Below are positions 26,224 through 35,305 of a stretch of DNA of 64,000 nucleotides, piece after piece. The notes under the pieces are model-generated. The model was not told where the DNA came from, made no database searches, and saw only the letters and a program-made list of their open reading frames with translations. A program made the position numbers and the translations under genes. How positions within the stretch are numbered: position 1 is the first letter of the stretch; every line of letters starts with the position of its first letter. The stretch comes from Qaidamihabitans albus. GTDB lineage: Bacteria > Actinomycetota > Actinomycetes > Mycobacteriales > Pseudonocardiaceae. The stretch lies in NCBI RefSeq assembly GCF_016464705.1, contig NZ_JAEHOB010000019.1, positions 24,671-88,670 of the forward strand, given 5' to 3'.

Positions 26224-26987
26224 GCCGTGCCCGCGACCGGCGGGTGCTCCTGACCCGGACCCTGGTGATCGCCGCCGCACTCGCGTTGCTGGAGATCGCC
26301 CCGAGGGCGGGCATGGTCGACGCGCTGACCCTGGTCCCGCTCTCGGACATGGTGGTCACGCTCGGCGGGGGCATCGGCTCCGGCGAGATGTTGCCACACC
26401 TGTTCTCGACCGGCGCAATGATACTGGGCAGCTTCGTTCTCGCCGGGGTCTCCGGCGTGGTCATCGGCTACCTGCTGTGGCGCTACACGGGCCTCCGGCG
26501 CGCCCTCGACCCCTATCTGACCAGCTACTATGCTCTGCCGGTCTTCGCGTTCTACCCTGTACTCGTCGCGATCTTCGGGCTCAACCGCACACCGGTGGTC
26601 CTCCTCGCGTGGGCCTACGCGTCGGTCGCGGTCATCACCAACGCGGCGATCGGCTTCGACTCCGTCCACACCGTGCACCTCAAGACGGCGCGCGTGTACC
26701 AACTGAGCGCCTGGCAGACGCTGCGCCGCGTGCAGCTGCCCGCCGCGGCGCCGCACGTGTTCGCCGGGCTGAAGCTCGCGGTCACCTACTCCGTCATCGG
26801 CGTTATAGCCTCGGAGTTCATCCTCGCCACCCAGGGGCTCGGCTGGCTCGTCTCGTTCAACTACAACAGCTTCGCGCTGGCGGAGATGTACGCGTCGATC
26901 CTGCTCGTGATGGCCGTCGCGGTTCTCGTCACCTCGGCGGTCTCGCTGCTCGAGCGCCGCCTGTGGCCGAAGGAGAGGCAGGCGTGA
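26220..26987 (+). CDS. ABC importer permease (first)
   Basis: A 255-aa inner-membrane permease of the SsuC/TauC type with about six hydrophobic segments. The EAA-like cytoplasmic loop reads KTARVYQLSAWQTLRRVQLPAAAPHVFAG in outline, the surface that docks on the ATPase. The start at ATG 26220 is inside the ATPase stop. It ends in a GTGATG junction with a second permease. NMT1-type importers usually carry one permease gene as a homodimer, so two different ones point to a heterodimeric channel. Confidence 0.9.
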   Translation: MSRARDRRVLLTRTLVIAAALALLEIAPRAGMVDALTLVPLSDMVVTLGGGIGSGEMLPHLFSTGAMILGSFVLAGVSGVVIGYLLWRYTGLRRALDPYLTSYYALPVFAFYPVLVAIFGLNRTPVVLLAWAYASVAVITNAAIGFDSVHTVHLKTARVYQLSAWQTLRRVQLPAAAPHVFAGLKLAVTYSVIGVIASEFILATQGLGWLVSFNYNSFALAEMYASILLVMAVAVLVTSAVSLLERRLWPKERQA

Positions 26988-27829
26988 TGGACTCCGCAGC
27001 GACGACTCTCTCCTCGCCCGCGCAGCCACCGCGCGGGAGAGGGCGCAAGTCGGGGAAGGTCCCGCGCCTCGGCCCGGGTGGTGCGCCGGCGCTCGTTCCC
27101 GTGGTGTTGGTCGTTGTGTGGCAACTCGCGACGTTCTTCGTCTCCGAGAGCGCGCTGCCCACCCCGCTGGCGACGGGCCGCGCCTTCGTCGACGGCGTGC
27201 GCGACGGCTGGCTGACGACCAACCTGTGGGCGACCCTCCAGGTGGTCCTGGCCGCATTCGCCATCGCCGCTGCCGGCGGTCTCGCCGTGGGTGTCTGGCT
27301 GGGCCTGCAGCGCTTCTGGGGCGACGTCCTCGGCGCGCCGCTGCTCTGGTCCTACGCGCTGCCCAAGATCACGATCTTTCCGATCTTCCTGCTGATCTTC
27401 GGGCTCGGTGACGCATCCCGGATGGCCTTCGGCGCATTCCACGGGTTCTTCCCGCTGGCCATCCTCGTGCTCGGCGGGATCAACGCCATCCCGCGTGTCT
27501 ACCTGCGGGCGGCGCGCTCCCTCCATCTCAGCCGGTGGACCACGGTTACCAGGGTCGTCTTCCCCGCGGCGTTGCCCTCCGTGCTGTCGGGCCTGCGCTT
27601 CTGCTTCAGCCTTTGCTTCCTGGGCGTGGTGCTGGCCGAGATGTTCGGCTCGTCCGAGGGCGCGGGCTACGAGTTGATCCGGCGAATCACGTTGCGGGAG
27701 CTTCCCGAGATCTTCGCGCTGGCCCTGTCGCTGATGGCGATCTCCCTGCTGCTCAACCTACTCATGCTCACCGCCGAGCGACGGCTCGTCTCGCACGGCA
27801 CCGCGACGACCAGGAGGTCCAACCGATGA
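26987..27829 (+). CDS. ABC importer permease (second)
   Basis: A 280-aa permease of the same family, with a Pro/Arg-rich cytoplasmic N-terminus of about 30 residues, then six hydrophobic segments and an EAA loop around AARSLHLSRWTTVTRVVFP. The start may be ATG 26987 or GTG 26984; both overlap the previous stop. The end overlaps leuB by four bases (ATGA), which ties the transporter to the enzymes in one transcript and is the best evidence that the importer and the LeuBCD-like enzymes act on the same compound. Confidence 0.9.
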   Translation: MDSAATTLSSPAQPPRGRGRKSGKVPRLGPGGAPALVPVVLVVVWQLATFFVSESALPTPLATGRAFVDGVRDGWLTTNLWATLQVVLAAFAIAAAGGLAVGVWLGLQRFWGDVLGAPLLWSYALPKITIFPIFLLIFGLGDASRMAFGAFHGFFPLAILVLGGINAIPRVYLRAARSLHLSRWTTVTRVVFPAALPSVLSGLRFCFSLCFLGVVLAEMFGSSEGAGYELIRRITLRELPEIFALALSLMAISLLLNLLMLTAERRLVSHGTATTRRSNR

Positions 27830-28923
27830 CCGCTGCTCCGCCCGACAACGTCCTCATCGGGGTGCTGCCCGGCGACGGCATCGGGCCTGAGGTGACACGC
27901 GAGGCCGTGCGGGTCCTGGAGGCGATAGCCAAAGGCAGCGGCCTCGACCTCACGGTCGCCGAGGGCCTGCTCGGCGGCTGCGCCATCGAGCAGACCGGCA
28001 GGCCGCTGCCCGACGAGACCTGGGAGCTGTGCCAGCGCAGCGATGCGCTGTTGGTGGGTGCGGTCGGGGGCGAGAAGTGGGACTCCCTTCCACCCGACCA
28101 GAACCCTGGTCTCGGCGGCCTGCTCCGGTTGCGCCGCGAGCTCGACCTGTACGCGAACTTGCGGCCCGGCATCTCCTACCTGCCCGACCTCTCGCCCTTG
28201 CGCAGTTGCGACGTGGACGTCCTGCTCGTGCGGGAGGCCGTCGGCGGACTGTATTTCTCCCCACACCGCGGTCGGCGGCGGGAGGCCGACGGCGACGTCG
28301 CCTACGACACGATGGAGTATTCCGCGGCACAAGTTCGCCGGATCGCCACGCTGGCCTGCCGGCTCGCGGCCGAGCGCGGGGGCCGGCTCACGTCCGTGGA
28401 CAAGGCCAACGTGCTCGAATCCTCCCAGCTGTGGCGTGAGGTGATGGGCGAGGTCGCGGCCCGCTTCCCTTCGGTGGAGGTCGAGCACCTCTACGTCGAC
28501 AACTGCGCCATGCAGCTGGTGCTGCGCCCTGGTGACTTCGATGTCGTGGTGACCGAGAACCTGTTCGGCGACATCCTCAGCGACGAGCTCGCCGGGATCG
28601 TCGGGTCGCTGGGCCTGCTGCCCTCGGGAAGCCTTCGGGACGACCGCTTCGGCCTGTATGAACCGGTGCACGGGGCGGCCCCGGACATCGCCGGTCTGGG
28701 CAAGGCCAACCCGGCGGCGGCCATCCTGTCGGCGGCGATGCTGCTGCGCCACAGTCTCGGCCTCGACCGCGAGGCGACCCTCGTGGAGCGGGCGGTGATC
28801 ACTCTGCTCCGCAGGGGGGTGCGGACACCGGATATCGCGCACGGTGTCGAGGCGGTGAGCACGTCGGCCTTCGGCGACGCCGTGCTGGCCGAGCTGGACT
28901 CCATGCACGACGGCCAGAGCTGA
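27826..28923 (+). CDS. leuB: 3-isopropylmalate dehydrogenase-family enzyme (LeuB-like)
   Basis: A 365-aa beta-decarboxylating dehydrogenase. It has the LeuB hallmarks [15 protein letters not shown][12 protein letters not shown], DKANVLE, the metal-binding Asp in [10 protein letters not shown] and the adenine loop HGAAPDIAG. Such enzymes oxidise and decarboxylate a 3-substituted malate to a 2-oxoacid with NAD. A strong AGGAGG precedes ATG 27826, which lies inside the permease stop. No leuA (2-isopropylmalate synthase) is present, and the gene sits in an importer operon with a carbon-carbon lyase, so degradation of an alkylmalate is more likely than leucine synthesis (inference). The family also includes tartrate and 3-methylmalate dehydrogenases. 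A partial relative lies at 54405. Confidence 0.85.
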   Translation: MTAAPPDNVLIGVLPGDGIGPEVTREAVRVLEAIAKGSGLDLTVAEGLLGGCAIEQTGRPLPDETWELCQRSDALLVGAVGGEKWDSLPPDQNPGLGGLLRLRRELDLYANLRPGISYLPDLSPLRSCDVDVLLVREAVGGLYFSPHRGRRREADGDVAYDTMEYSAAQVRRIATLACRLAAERGGRLTSVDKANVLESSQLWREVMGEVAARFPSVEVEHLYVDNCAMQLVLRPGDFDVVVTENLFGDILSDELAGIVGSLGLLPSGSLRDDRFGLYEPVHGAAPDIAGLGKANPAAAILSAAMLLRHSLGLDREATLVERAVITLLRRGVRTPDIAHGVEAVSTSAFGDAVLAELDSMHDGQS

Positions 28924-28937
28924 CCCCGGAGCAGAAC

Positions 28938-30323
28938 ATGGGTAGCACTCTCGCGCAGAAGATCTGGGACCAGCATCGCATCGGTGAGGTACGCGGTCGC
29001 GACCTGCTCTACATCGACCTGCACCTGGTGCACGAGCTGGGCTCACAGGCCTTCGGCGGGCTCGACCTCCGGGGCCTGCCGGTACGCAGGCCCGAGCAGA
29101 CCGTGGCCACGATGGACCACAACGTACCCACCGGGGACCGCACGCTACCGATCGCCGATCCGCTGGCGGCCAAGCAGCTGCAGGTGCTGCGGGACAACTG
29201 CGAACGGCACGGTGTCCCCCTATTCGGGCTCGGCTCGGCGCGCCAGGGCATCGTGCACGTCATCGGACCTGAAGCCGGCCTGACCCAACCTGGTATGGCG
29301 ATGGCGTGCGGCGACAGTCACACCGCCACTCACGGCGCCCTCGGCGCGCTGGCCTTCGGCGTCGGCACCAGCCAGGTCGAGCACGTGCTCGCCACGCAGT
29401 GCCTGCTGCTGTCACCGCTACGGCAACTCGCCGTGGACATCGAAGGCGCCCTGGCGCCCGGCGTCACGGCGAAGGACGTCGCGCTGGCCGTCGTGGCCAC
29501 CGTCGGGTTCGGCGGCGCGGCCGGACACGTCATCGAGTACCGCGGCTCGACGGTCCGCGCGATGTCCATGGAGGGCAGGTTGACGCTGTGCAACATGTCC
29601 GCCGAGGCGGGCGCACGAGCCGGGCTCATCGCCCCGGACGCCACCACGTTCTCCTTCCTCGAGGGCAGAACGTACGCGCCCAGCGGCGACGACTGGACGG
29701 CGGCCACCGCCACCTGGGCACGGCTGCGCACCGACGACGACGCGGAGTTCGACTCCGTCGTACGGATCGACGCCACCACGTTGGAGCCCACCGTCACGTG
29801 GGGGACGACCCCGGCGATGAGCGCTCCGGTCAGCGGCCGCGTGCCACGTGCCGAGGAGACCGCCAGTCACTCCCAGACCGAGCGGGCGCTCGCCTACATG
29901 GGGCTCGCCGGTGGCGAGCGCATCGTCGACCTTCCCGTCGACCGGGTCTTCATCGGCTCCTGCACCAACTCGCGTATCGAGGATCTGCGTGCGGCGGCAG
30001 CGGTCGCCGCCGGCCAGAAAGTGGCCGCGGGCGTGCGGGCGATGGTGGTGCCCGGCTCGATGCCCGTGAAGGCGCAGGCGGAGCGCGAAGGGCTCGACGC
30101 CGTCTTCCGCGAGGCAGGCTTCGAGTGGCGAGAACCCGGCTGCTCGATGTGCCTCGGCATGAACGAGGACGTGGCGGGGCCCGGCGAGCGATGCGCGTCC
30201 ACATCGAACCGCAACTTCGAGGGCAGGCAGGGCGCGGGGGCGCGGACCCATCTGGTCTCACCGGAGATGGCGGCGGCCGCTGCCGTCGCGGGTCACTTCG
30301 TCGACGTCAGGGAGGTGCGCTGA
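28938..30323 (+). CDS. leuC: Isopropylmalate isomerase large-subunit family (LeuC-like)
   Basis: A 461-aa aconitase-superfamily large subunit carrying the 4Fe-4S cluster: Cys342 in GSCTNSR and Cys402/Cys405 in GCSMCLG. Other family segments are [17 protein letters not shown] and [10 protein letters not shown]. With LeuD it interconverts 2- and 3-substituted malates through the unsaturated acid, or hydrates such an acid (dimethylmaleate hydratase DmdAB is the known catabolic relative). GGAG lies ten bases before ATG 28938. Length is normal and no residue of the cluster site is missing, so it should be active. Confidence 0.87.
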   Translation: MGSTLAQKIWDQHRIGEVRGRDLLYIDLHLVHELGSQAFGGLDLRGLPVRRPEQTVATMDHNVPTGDRTLPIADPLAAKQLQVLRDNCERHGVPLFGLGSARQGIVHVIGPEAGLTQPGMAMACGDSHTATHGALGALAFGVGTSQVEHVLATQCLLLSPLRQLAVDIEGALAPGVTAKDVALAVVATVGFGGAAGHVIEYRGSTVRAMSMEGRLTLCNMSAEAGARAGLIAPDATTFSFLEGRTYAPSGDDWTAATATWARLRTDDDAEFDSVVRIDATTLEPTVTWGTTPAMSAPVSGRVPRAEETASHSQTERALAYMGLAGGERIVDLPVDRVFIGSCTNSRIEDLRAAAAVAAGQKVAAGVRAMVVPGSMPVKAQAEREGLDAVFREAGFEWREPGCSMCLGMNEDVAGPGERCASTSNRNFEGRQGAGARTHLVSPEMAAAAAVAGHFVDVREVR

Positions 30324-30326
30324 GCC

Positions 30327-30929
30327 ATGGCGGGAGTGCGGACCGTTCGCGGGCGGATGATGCCGCTGGAACGTGACGACGTCGACACCGACCAGATCAT
30401 GCCAAAGCAGTTTCTCACCCGTGTGGAGCGCACCGGCTACGGTGCGCACGTCTTCCACGACTGGCGCCAGGATCCGTCGTTCGTCTTCAACGACGCCCGC
30501 TTCGCCGGTGCCTCGGTACTGGTCGCCGGCAGCAACTTCGGCTCGGGCTCCTCGCGCGAGCACGCCGTGTGGGGCCTGCTTCAGTACGGGTTCGAGGCGG
30601 TCGTCGCGCCGTCGTTCTCCGACATCTTCGTCGGCAACTGCGCGCAGTCGGGTCTGCTGCCGGTACGGGTCCAGCATGAGACCTACCGCGCGCTCCTCGC
30701 GACCGTCGAAGCCGATCCCGGCGCGGAGGTGGTCGTCGACCTCGAAGATACCCGCGTCGACTGGCCGGCGGGTACGGCGACCTTCGACATCGACCCGATG
30801 GTGCGGGAGGCCTTGCTGCACGGCCTCGACGACGTGAACCTGATCCTCGCCGAGGAGGAGCACATCGTCGCCTACGAGCGGCGGCGCCCCTCGTGGTCGG
30901 TCCGCGTACCGGTCGAGGGCTCGCGGTGA
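30327..30929 (+). CDS. leuD: Isopropylmalate isomerase small-subunit family (LeuD-like)
   Basis: A 200-aa swivel-domain subunit that completes the dehydratase with the LeuC-like protein. The substrate-binding loop GSNFGSGSSREHAVW and the N-terminal DVDTDQIMPKQFL segment are typical of LeuD. It starts three bases after the leuC stop, and its own stop overlaps the GTG of the lyase gene (GTGA). The LeuD subunit sets substrate specificity in this superfamily, so modelling of the loop around residues 25-40 would be the best guide to the true substrate. Confidence 0.88.
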   Translation: MAGVRTVRGRMMPLERDDVDTDQIMPKQFLTRVERTGYGAHVFHDWRQDPSFVFNDARFAGASVLVAGSNFGSGSSREHAVWGLLQYGFEAVVAPSFSDIFVGNCAQSGLLPVRVQHETYRALLATVEADPGAEVVVDLEDTRVDWPAGTATFDIDPMVREALLHGLDDVNLILAEEEHIVAYERRRPSWSVRVPVEGSR

Positions 30930-31783
30930 GCGCGGCGGCCGAGCTTCGCCGGCTGCTCGCCGCACCCGGCATGCTGCGTGCCCCCGGCGTCTTCGACGGG
31001 ATCAGTGCCCACGTCGCCAGGAGGGCCGGTTGCCAGGCGGTGTACCTGACGGGGGCAGGCGCGGCCGCATCCGGCTTCGGACTACCCGACATCGGCCTGG
31101 TCACGCAGACCGAGATGGCCGACCGCGCGCGGCACGTCGTCGAAGCCGCCGAGGTCCCGGTCATCGCGGACGCGGACACCGGATACGGGGCGCCCGTCAA
31201 CGTGGTGCGTACCGTCCGCGAGTACGAGCGGGCGGGCGTCGCGGCCATCCAACTCGAGGACCAAGCGTTCCCGAAGCGGTGTGGCCACCTACCGGACAAG
31301 GAGATCGTCACCACGGACGACTACCTCAGGACCCTGCACGCCGCGCTCGACGCCAGGCGGGCCGGCACCCTGATCATCGCGCGCACGGACGCGCGGGGCC
31401 CTGCGGGACTGGACGAGGCTCTCGCTCGCGCCCACCGCTACGCCGCCGAAGGCGCAGACATGATCTTCGTCGAAGCGCCGCGCAGCCGGGAGGAGATCGA
31501 ACGGATCGCCGAGGTGCGGGCATCGCTGCTGTTCAACGTCGCACCGGGCGGGCTCACCCCGCCGATCCCCGACAAGGAACTGGAACACCTCGGGTTCGCC
31601 GCGGCAATCTATCCCGGCGCCCTGCTCATGCCGGCCGCGACGGCGATGCTGAAGGCGATCGCCGATCTGACCGGCCAGCGGTCGGAGACGATCGACTCTC
31701 CCGCCGCGCTCCTCGGCATCGTCGGCATGGACGCCTGGACGACAGTGGGCGAGCGCTTCCAGGACGCTGCTCAGGACCCGTGA
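30926..31783 (+). CDS. Isocitrate lyase/PEP-mutase superfamily carbon-carbon lyase
   Basis: A 285-aa TIM-barrel protein starting at GTG 30926 inside the leuD stop. It has the metal site VIADADTGYG, the QLEDQAFPKRCGH loop with catalytic Cys119, and the EAPRSREEI segment. The KRCGH motif separates cleaving enzymes (2-methylisocitrate lyase PrpB, 2,3-dimethylmalate lyase) from the PEP/phosphonate mutases. A 2,3-dimethylmalate-lyase-type reaction would give pyruvate plus propionate from the product of a LeuCD-like hydratase, exactly the pairing known from anaerobic nicotinate breakdown. No methylcitrate synthase is adjacent, so PrpB duty is less likely. Substrate remains inference. Confidence 0.85.
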   Translation: MSAAAELRRLLAAPGMLRAPGVFDGISAHVARRAGCQAVYLTGAGAAASGFGLPDIGLVTQTEMADRARHVVEAAEVPVIADADTGYGAPVNVVRTVREYERAGVAAIQLEDQAFPKRCGHLPDKEIVTTDDYLRTLHAALDARRAGTLIIARTDARGPAGLDEALARAHRYAAEGADMIFVEAPRSREEIERIAEVRASLLFNVAPGGLTPPIPDKELEHLGFAAAIYPGALLMPAATAMLKAIADLTGQRSETIDSPAALLGIVGMDAWTTVGERFQDAAQDP

Positions 31784-32064
31784 GTGCGGAGCCGAGTTCC
31801 GATTCGATGCCGGACTCGGAGTGGGTGGGTATGTGTCAGGCTGCCACCGCCGCGTTGCTGCGACAACGGGGAGGTGGCGGTCTCTCACCTCCACACGGCT
31901 TGTCAGCCCCTCGGGGCGCTTGATGTCGGTAACCCACAACTACAGTAATCGCGAGAGGGGGCGGGCGAAGTCGCGGTGGTCAGATCGGTCGCGGTCGGCG
32001 TGTCGGGCGTAGGGCGGCGTGCTTGTCCCTGGTGGACCCTCTGTTTCCAGCAGCCGAGCCCGCG

Positions 32065-32451
32065 CTACGGCATCGGCGATTCGTCGCCCGTCTGCGTCGC
32101 CGGCGTCGACCCGTGCTGGCTGGTGCTGCCGGCTTCTTGCCGGGCGTAGGTCTCGCGGTATCGGCGCACCATGTCCCGGTAGCACTGGCAGATGGCACCC
32201 TGCGCGCTTCCCCAGTAATCTCGCTGGATCCGGTCGACGAATTCGGTGTCGTCGGACATGAGGTTGCGACCGGTCAGCAGCTCGGAAACCCACTTCTGCG
32301 TCTGCGGCGCGAACAACGAGGCCCACCCCTCGATGATGGTGTGGGTCTCGATGTCGACCCGGGCTCCCATGGCGAGCGTGCCGTACAGTGCGCGCACCAT
32401 CGTGCCGGTCGGCATTTTGGCGTATCCGGTGACAATGATCTCTCGTCCCAT
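32065..32451 (-). CDS. DUF3870-family protein
   Basis: A 128-aa protein whose first part (IIVTGYAKMPTGTMVRALYG), a middle ELLTGRNL segment and RDYWGSAQGAICQCYRD match the small DUF3870 family of unknown function, often found beside decarboxylase and transporter genes in clostridia and actinomycetes. Start ATG 32451 is two bases after the MFS stop, with GGAAG inside that gene, so it is the last gene of the minus-strand operon. The C-terminal 20 residues are Ser/Thr/Gln-rich and probably disordered. No catalytic motif is evident. Confidence 0.75.
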   Translation of the reverse strand: MGREIIVTGYAKMPTGTMVRALYGTLAMGARVDIETHTIIEGWASLFAPQTQKWVSELLTGRNLMSDDTEFVDRIQRDYWGSAQGAICQCYRDMVRRYRETYARQEAGSTSQHGSTPATQTGDESPMP

Positions 32452-32453
32452 GA

Positions 32454-33608
32454 TCACTTCCCTGCACGTGGTCGGACGACTGTGGATGCGAGCACCATAA
32501 GTGCGGCACAACTAAGCAAGATCACCGGGACCCAGAACGCCTCGATGGCGCTCCGGTGCGCGGTCACCGCGCTGAGGCCGAGCAGGGTGATACCGGTTGC
32601 CAGCTGTGCCGAGGATGCCATCGCGCCGCTGGCCGCTCCCGGCCGGTCGATCCGCCGCTGGACGGCGCCGAGCATCAGGAGCCCCTGCCAGCTGCCCGTT
32701 CCCATCAACGCCAGACCCGTGACGACGAGGAAAGGCACGGAGGACCGCGCCAGCACGGAGACGGCAAGCGTCGCGGCGCCCGCCAGCATGATAACCGCCG
32801 CAACCCGGGAGGGATCGACCCCCCGCCGGTCGATCCACGACCCGATCAGCACGCGTCCGAAGGCGCTGACGGCGCCGCCGATGGCCAGCGCCAGGGCACC
32901 ATCAGCCGGACCCAGACCACGGTCCACAGCTGAGACGGGGACCAGGATCAGTGCAGAGTTGGCGCCACCGGCGCCCAGGGCGGAGGCGAGCGTGAGCATG
33001 CGCAGACCGTTGCTGGTCGGCGCGCGCCCCCGCGATACAGCCACCGCCGCGACGTTGGCCGTGACGGTGTCGTGACGCATAGTCAGCACGAGGACGGCGA
33101 TTACCAGCAGCGGCGGCACGAGCACAAGGAAGACCGCGCCAGTCCCGAGCGCGACGGCTCCTACCGGCGCGACTACTCCGGCCAGCAGCGCCGAAATTGG
33201 GACGGAGGCCTGCCGCACACCCATCGCGACGCCGTGACGGGCCGGATTCACCGTGTGCACGACCCACACCGCGGATGCGGTGTGCCCCAACGCGACCGCC
33301 GCCCCGGCGAGCACGCACCCCACGAGCAGCCCGGCAGGCCAGGCCCCGTGCCAGGACAGCACGACCGCCGTCAGCGCCGCGGCGAGCACACCGACCAACG
33401 CCGGGCGCAGGAAGCCGAGCCGGTCGACGGCATGCCCGAAGGGCCGGCTCAGCAACCCGACCGTGAGGTAGTGCACAGCGATGACAGCGCTGACGAAGCT
33501 ACGCAGGCCCGGTGACTGATTCACGATGAAAGGCTGCAGGGCCACCAACAGCAGAAGTGGGACCAGCGTGCCGACTGTGACCGCGGTCGACGTGAGCGTG
33601 CCTCTCAA
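32454..33608 (-). CDS. MFS transporter
   Basis: A 384-aa major facilitator protein with about twelve hydrophobic segments, and a GR-FGHAVDRLGFLR loop after helix 2 that corresponds to the MFS motif A. Its start is TTG 33608, overlapping the stop of the ThDP enzyme gene (TTGA), a rare start that is supported by the overlap and by the absence of alternatives. It could export a product or import a related acid; the operon already has its own ABC importer, so an exporter role is plausible (inference). Confidence 0.85.
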   Translation of the reverse strand: MRGTLTSTAVTVGTLVPLLLLVALQPFIVNQSPGLRSFVSAVIAVHYLTVGLLSRPFGHAVDRLGFLRPALVGVLAAALTAVVLSWHGAWPAGLLVGCVLAGAAVALGHTASAVWVVHTVNPARHGVAMGVRQASVPISALLAGVVAPVGAVALGTGAVFLVLVPPLLVIAVLVLTMRHDTVTANVAAVAVSRGRAPTSNGLRMLTLASALGAGGANSALILVPVSAVDRGLGPADGALALAIGGAVSAFGRVLIGSWIDRRGVDPSRVAAVIMLAGAATLAVSVLARSSVPFLVVTGLALMGTGSWQGLLMLGAVQRRIDRPGAASGAMASSAQLATGITLLGLSAVTAHRSAIEAFWVPVILLSCAALMVLASTVVRPRAGK

Positions 33609-35305
33609 GGCTCGTTGCCGACGTTGGCCAACCGCGCTGATACGACGCGCGGGGTGACGTGCAGATCGAGAACGACCGGCCCGTCCAGCCGGCCGCCGGT
33701 CAACTGCTCACTCGCCTCTGCCAGGTCGGTGGCAGTCGAGACGCACAGGCCCCGCGCCCCCATCGCGGTGGCCACCGCGGCCGGGTCCGAGGACGCGTGG
33801 AACCAAGCAAGCTCCTCGGGCAGGCCCGCAGCGCGCAGCTTGTGGATCTCGGCCGCGTAGGCACCGTCATTGACGACCACGACCAGGACCGGGAGCCTTT
33901 CCCGGCAGATCGTCTCGATCTCGGTCATCGACATGAAGTAGCCCCCGTCACCGACGATGGCCACGTACGCCTCTCGGCGACCGTTCGTGGCCATACCTGC
34001 GGCTATCCCTTGCGCCATCGCGATGGACCCACCGGCCAGCCCGGTCCGGAACGTGCCCGGTCCGGTTGCTCGCAGGTAGCGCGAGGGCCACTCGACGAAG
34101 TGCCCGCCGTCGACGACGATGACGCGGTCCTCCGACAGGGTCCGATCCAGCCACTCCATCGCGGTGCGGGGGTCGATGCCCCGCTCGTCGGACTCGTCGG
34201 TATGTGGCCGCAGCACCGCACCCTGCTCCGCGACGTCCTCGGGGGCCCACGAGCACGGTGCCGGCGGACGGGCAGCTGTCTCGCCCCCGAGTTGCCGCAG
34301 CAGGGCCTCCAGCACGTCGCGCACGTCCTCCGCGACCCCCAGGTCGACGGGGTGCTGGCGGCCGAGCGCGTCAGGGTCGGTGTCCACCTGGACGACAGCC
34401 TTGCCGGCGAGCAGTGATCCGCCGTGAGTCGTGTACTCGTTCAACCCGGCACCGAGCACGAGGAGGACGTCGCAGGCCTCGATCACCCGCATCGTCGCCG
34501 GGGTGGAGAAGCCTCCGAAGACGCCCGCGTATCGCGGGTTGCCGGCGTACAGGCCCCGGGTCGGCAGCGTCGTCGTGATGACCGCGTCGAGCGCCTCGGC
34601 AAGTCGGGTCACGTGGCTTGCCGCGCCAGAGCGCTCGACGCCGATGCCGGAGAGCACGAGCGGACGTGCAGCAGCGCGCAGCAGGTCGACAGCCGCGCGA
34701 ATCTGGTCGCCGTCCGCTGCCGGGCCGACGACGGGGCCGGGGTGCCCGGCCGCGCAGCTTGGGACCTGCTCTGCGGCCGAACCCTCCAGGACCTCGGTCG
34801 CGATGTCCAGCACAACCACGCGGTTTCCGCTGAGGCACCGCTCGACGGCGGCGGTGATCGTGGCCTCGACGCTGGCCGGGTCGGCCAGCGGCCAGTATTC
34901 GGCGCCGGTGGCAGCGACGAGTGCCGCGTGGTCGTACCGCTGGACATGGTGCGGCTTGCTCGCCGGCGTGGTGCCCGTGACAAGCAGTTGAGGCCAGCGG
35001 TCACGGACTGCGGTGCACAGCGCGTTCATGGCGTTGAGCAACCCCGGTCCGTAGGTGACGGTGGAGACCCCGACATGTCCCGTGTCGGCGGCGTAGCCGT
35101 CGGCCATGACAACCGCCCCTGCCTCGTGTCGAGCGCCGACGTAGCGGACGCCGGGTAGGCTCGCCCAACGGGACAGCCAGGCGAGGTTCCCGTCGCCCAT
35201 CACCCCGAAGATGGTGCGCACACCGTTGTCCAGCAGGCTTTGGGCGACGAGGTCGAGCCCTTGCAACGTCTCCGTGGCTGCGGTCACTTCAGCGGAAGGT
35301 GGCAT
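33605..35305 (-). CDS. ThDP-dependent enzyme (third type)
   Basis: A 566-aa thiamine-diphosphate enzyme of the acetolactate synthase/decarboxylase superfamily, distant from the two copies at 1460 and 20195. Glu61 in ARHEAGAVVMADGYA is the catalytic glutamate and GDGGYFMSM with a downstream NDGAY forms the cofactor site. The start at 35305 overlaps the end of the binding-protein gene by 17 bases; an in-frame extension to 35425 is not supported. It lies between an ABC importer and an MFS protein and downstream of a MmgE/PrpD protein. It may decarboxylate a 2-oxoacid, but the sequence alone does not separate sulfopyruvate, phosphonopyruvate or plain 2-oxoacid specificity. Confidence 0.85.
   Translation of the reverse strand: MPPSAEVTAATETLQGLDLVAQSLLDNGVRTIFGVMGDGNLAWLSRWASLPGVRYVGARHEAGAVVMADGYAADTGHVGVSTVTYGPGLLNAMNALCTAVRDRWPQLLVTGTTPASKPHHVQRYDHAALVAATGAEYWPLADPASVEATITAAVERCLSGNRVVVLDIATEVLEGSAAEQVPSCAAGHPGPVVGPAADGDQIRAAVDLLRAAARPLVLSGIGVERSGAASHVTRLAEALDAVITTTLPTRGLYAGNPRYAGVFGGFSTPATMRVIEACDVLLVLGAGLNEYTTHGGSLLAGKAVVQVDTDPDALGRQHPVDLGVAEDVRDVLEALLRQLGGETAARPPAPCSWAPEDVAEQGAVLRPHTDESDERGIDPRTAMEWLDRTLSEDRVIVVDGGHFVEWPSRYLRATGPGTFRTGLAGGSIAMAQGIAAGMATNGRREAYVAIVGDGGYFMSMTEIETICRERLPVLVVVVNDGAYAAEIHKLRAAGLPEELAWFHASSDPAAVATAMGARGLCVSTATDLAEASEQLTGGRLDGPVVLDLHVTPRVVSARLANVGNEP

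Noticed and set aside
25344-27257. 637-codon open frame on the minus strand
   Set aside because: It lies antisense to the ATPase and permease genes, is Arg/Gly/Asp-rich without domains, and arises from high GC at third positions.
27826-30929. LeuBCD as the leucine biosynthesis operon
   Set aside because: No leuA, the genes are coupled to an importer and a C-C lyase and under a GntR operator. Kept only as the alternative to test.
30926-31783. Phosphonopyruvate mutase/hydrolase
   Set aside because: The KRCGH motif with Cys119 marks the lyase branch; no phosphonate genes are adjacent.
31784-32064. Rho-independent terminator between convergent operons
   Set aside because: Only a 5-bp GCCCC/GGGGC stem near 31910 with a two-base loop and no T-run; too weak.
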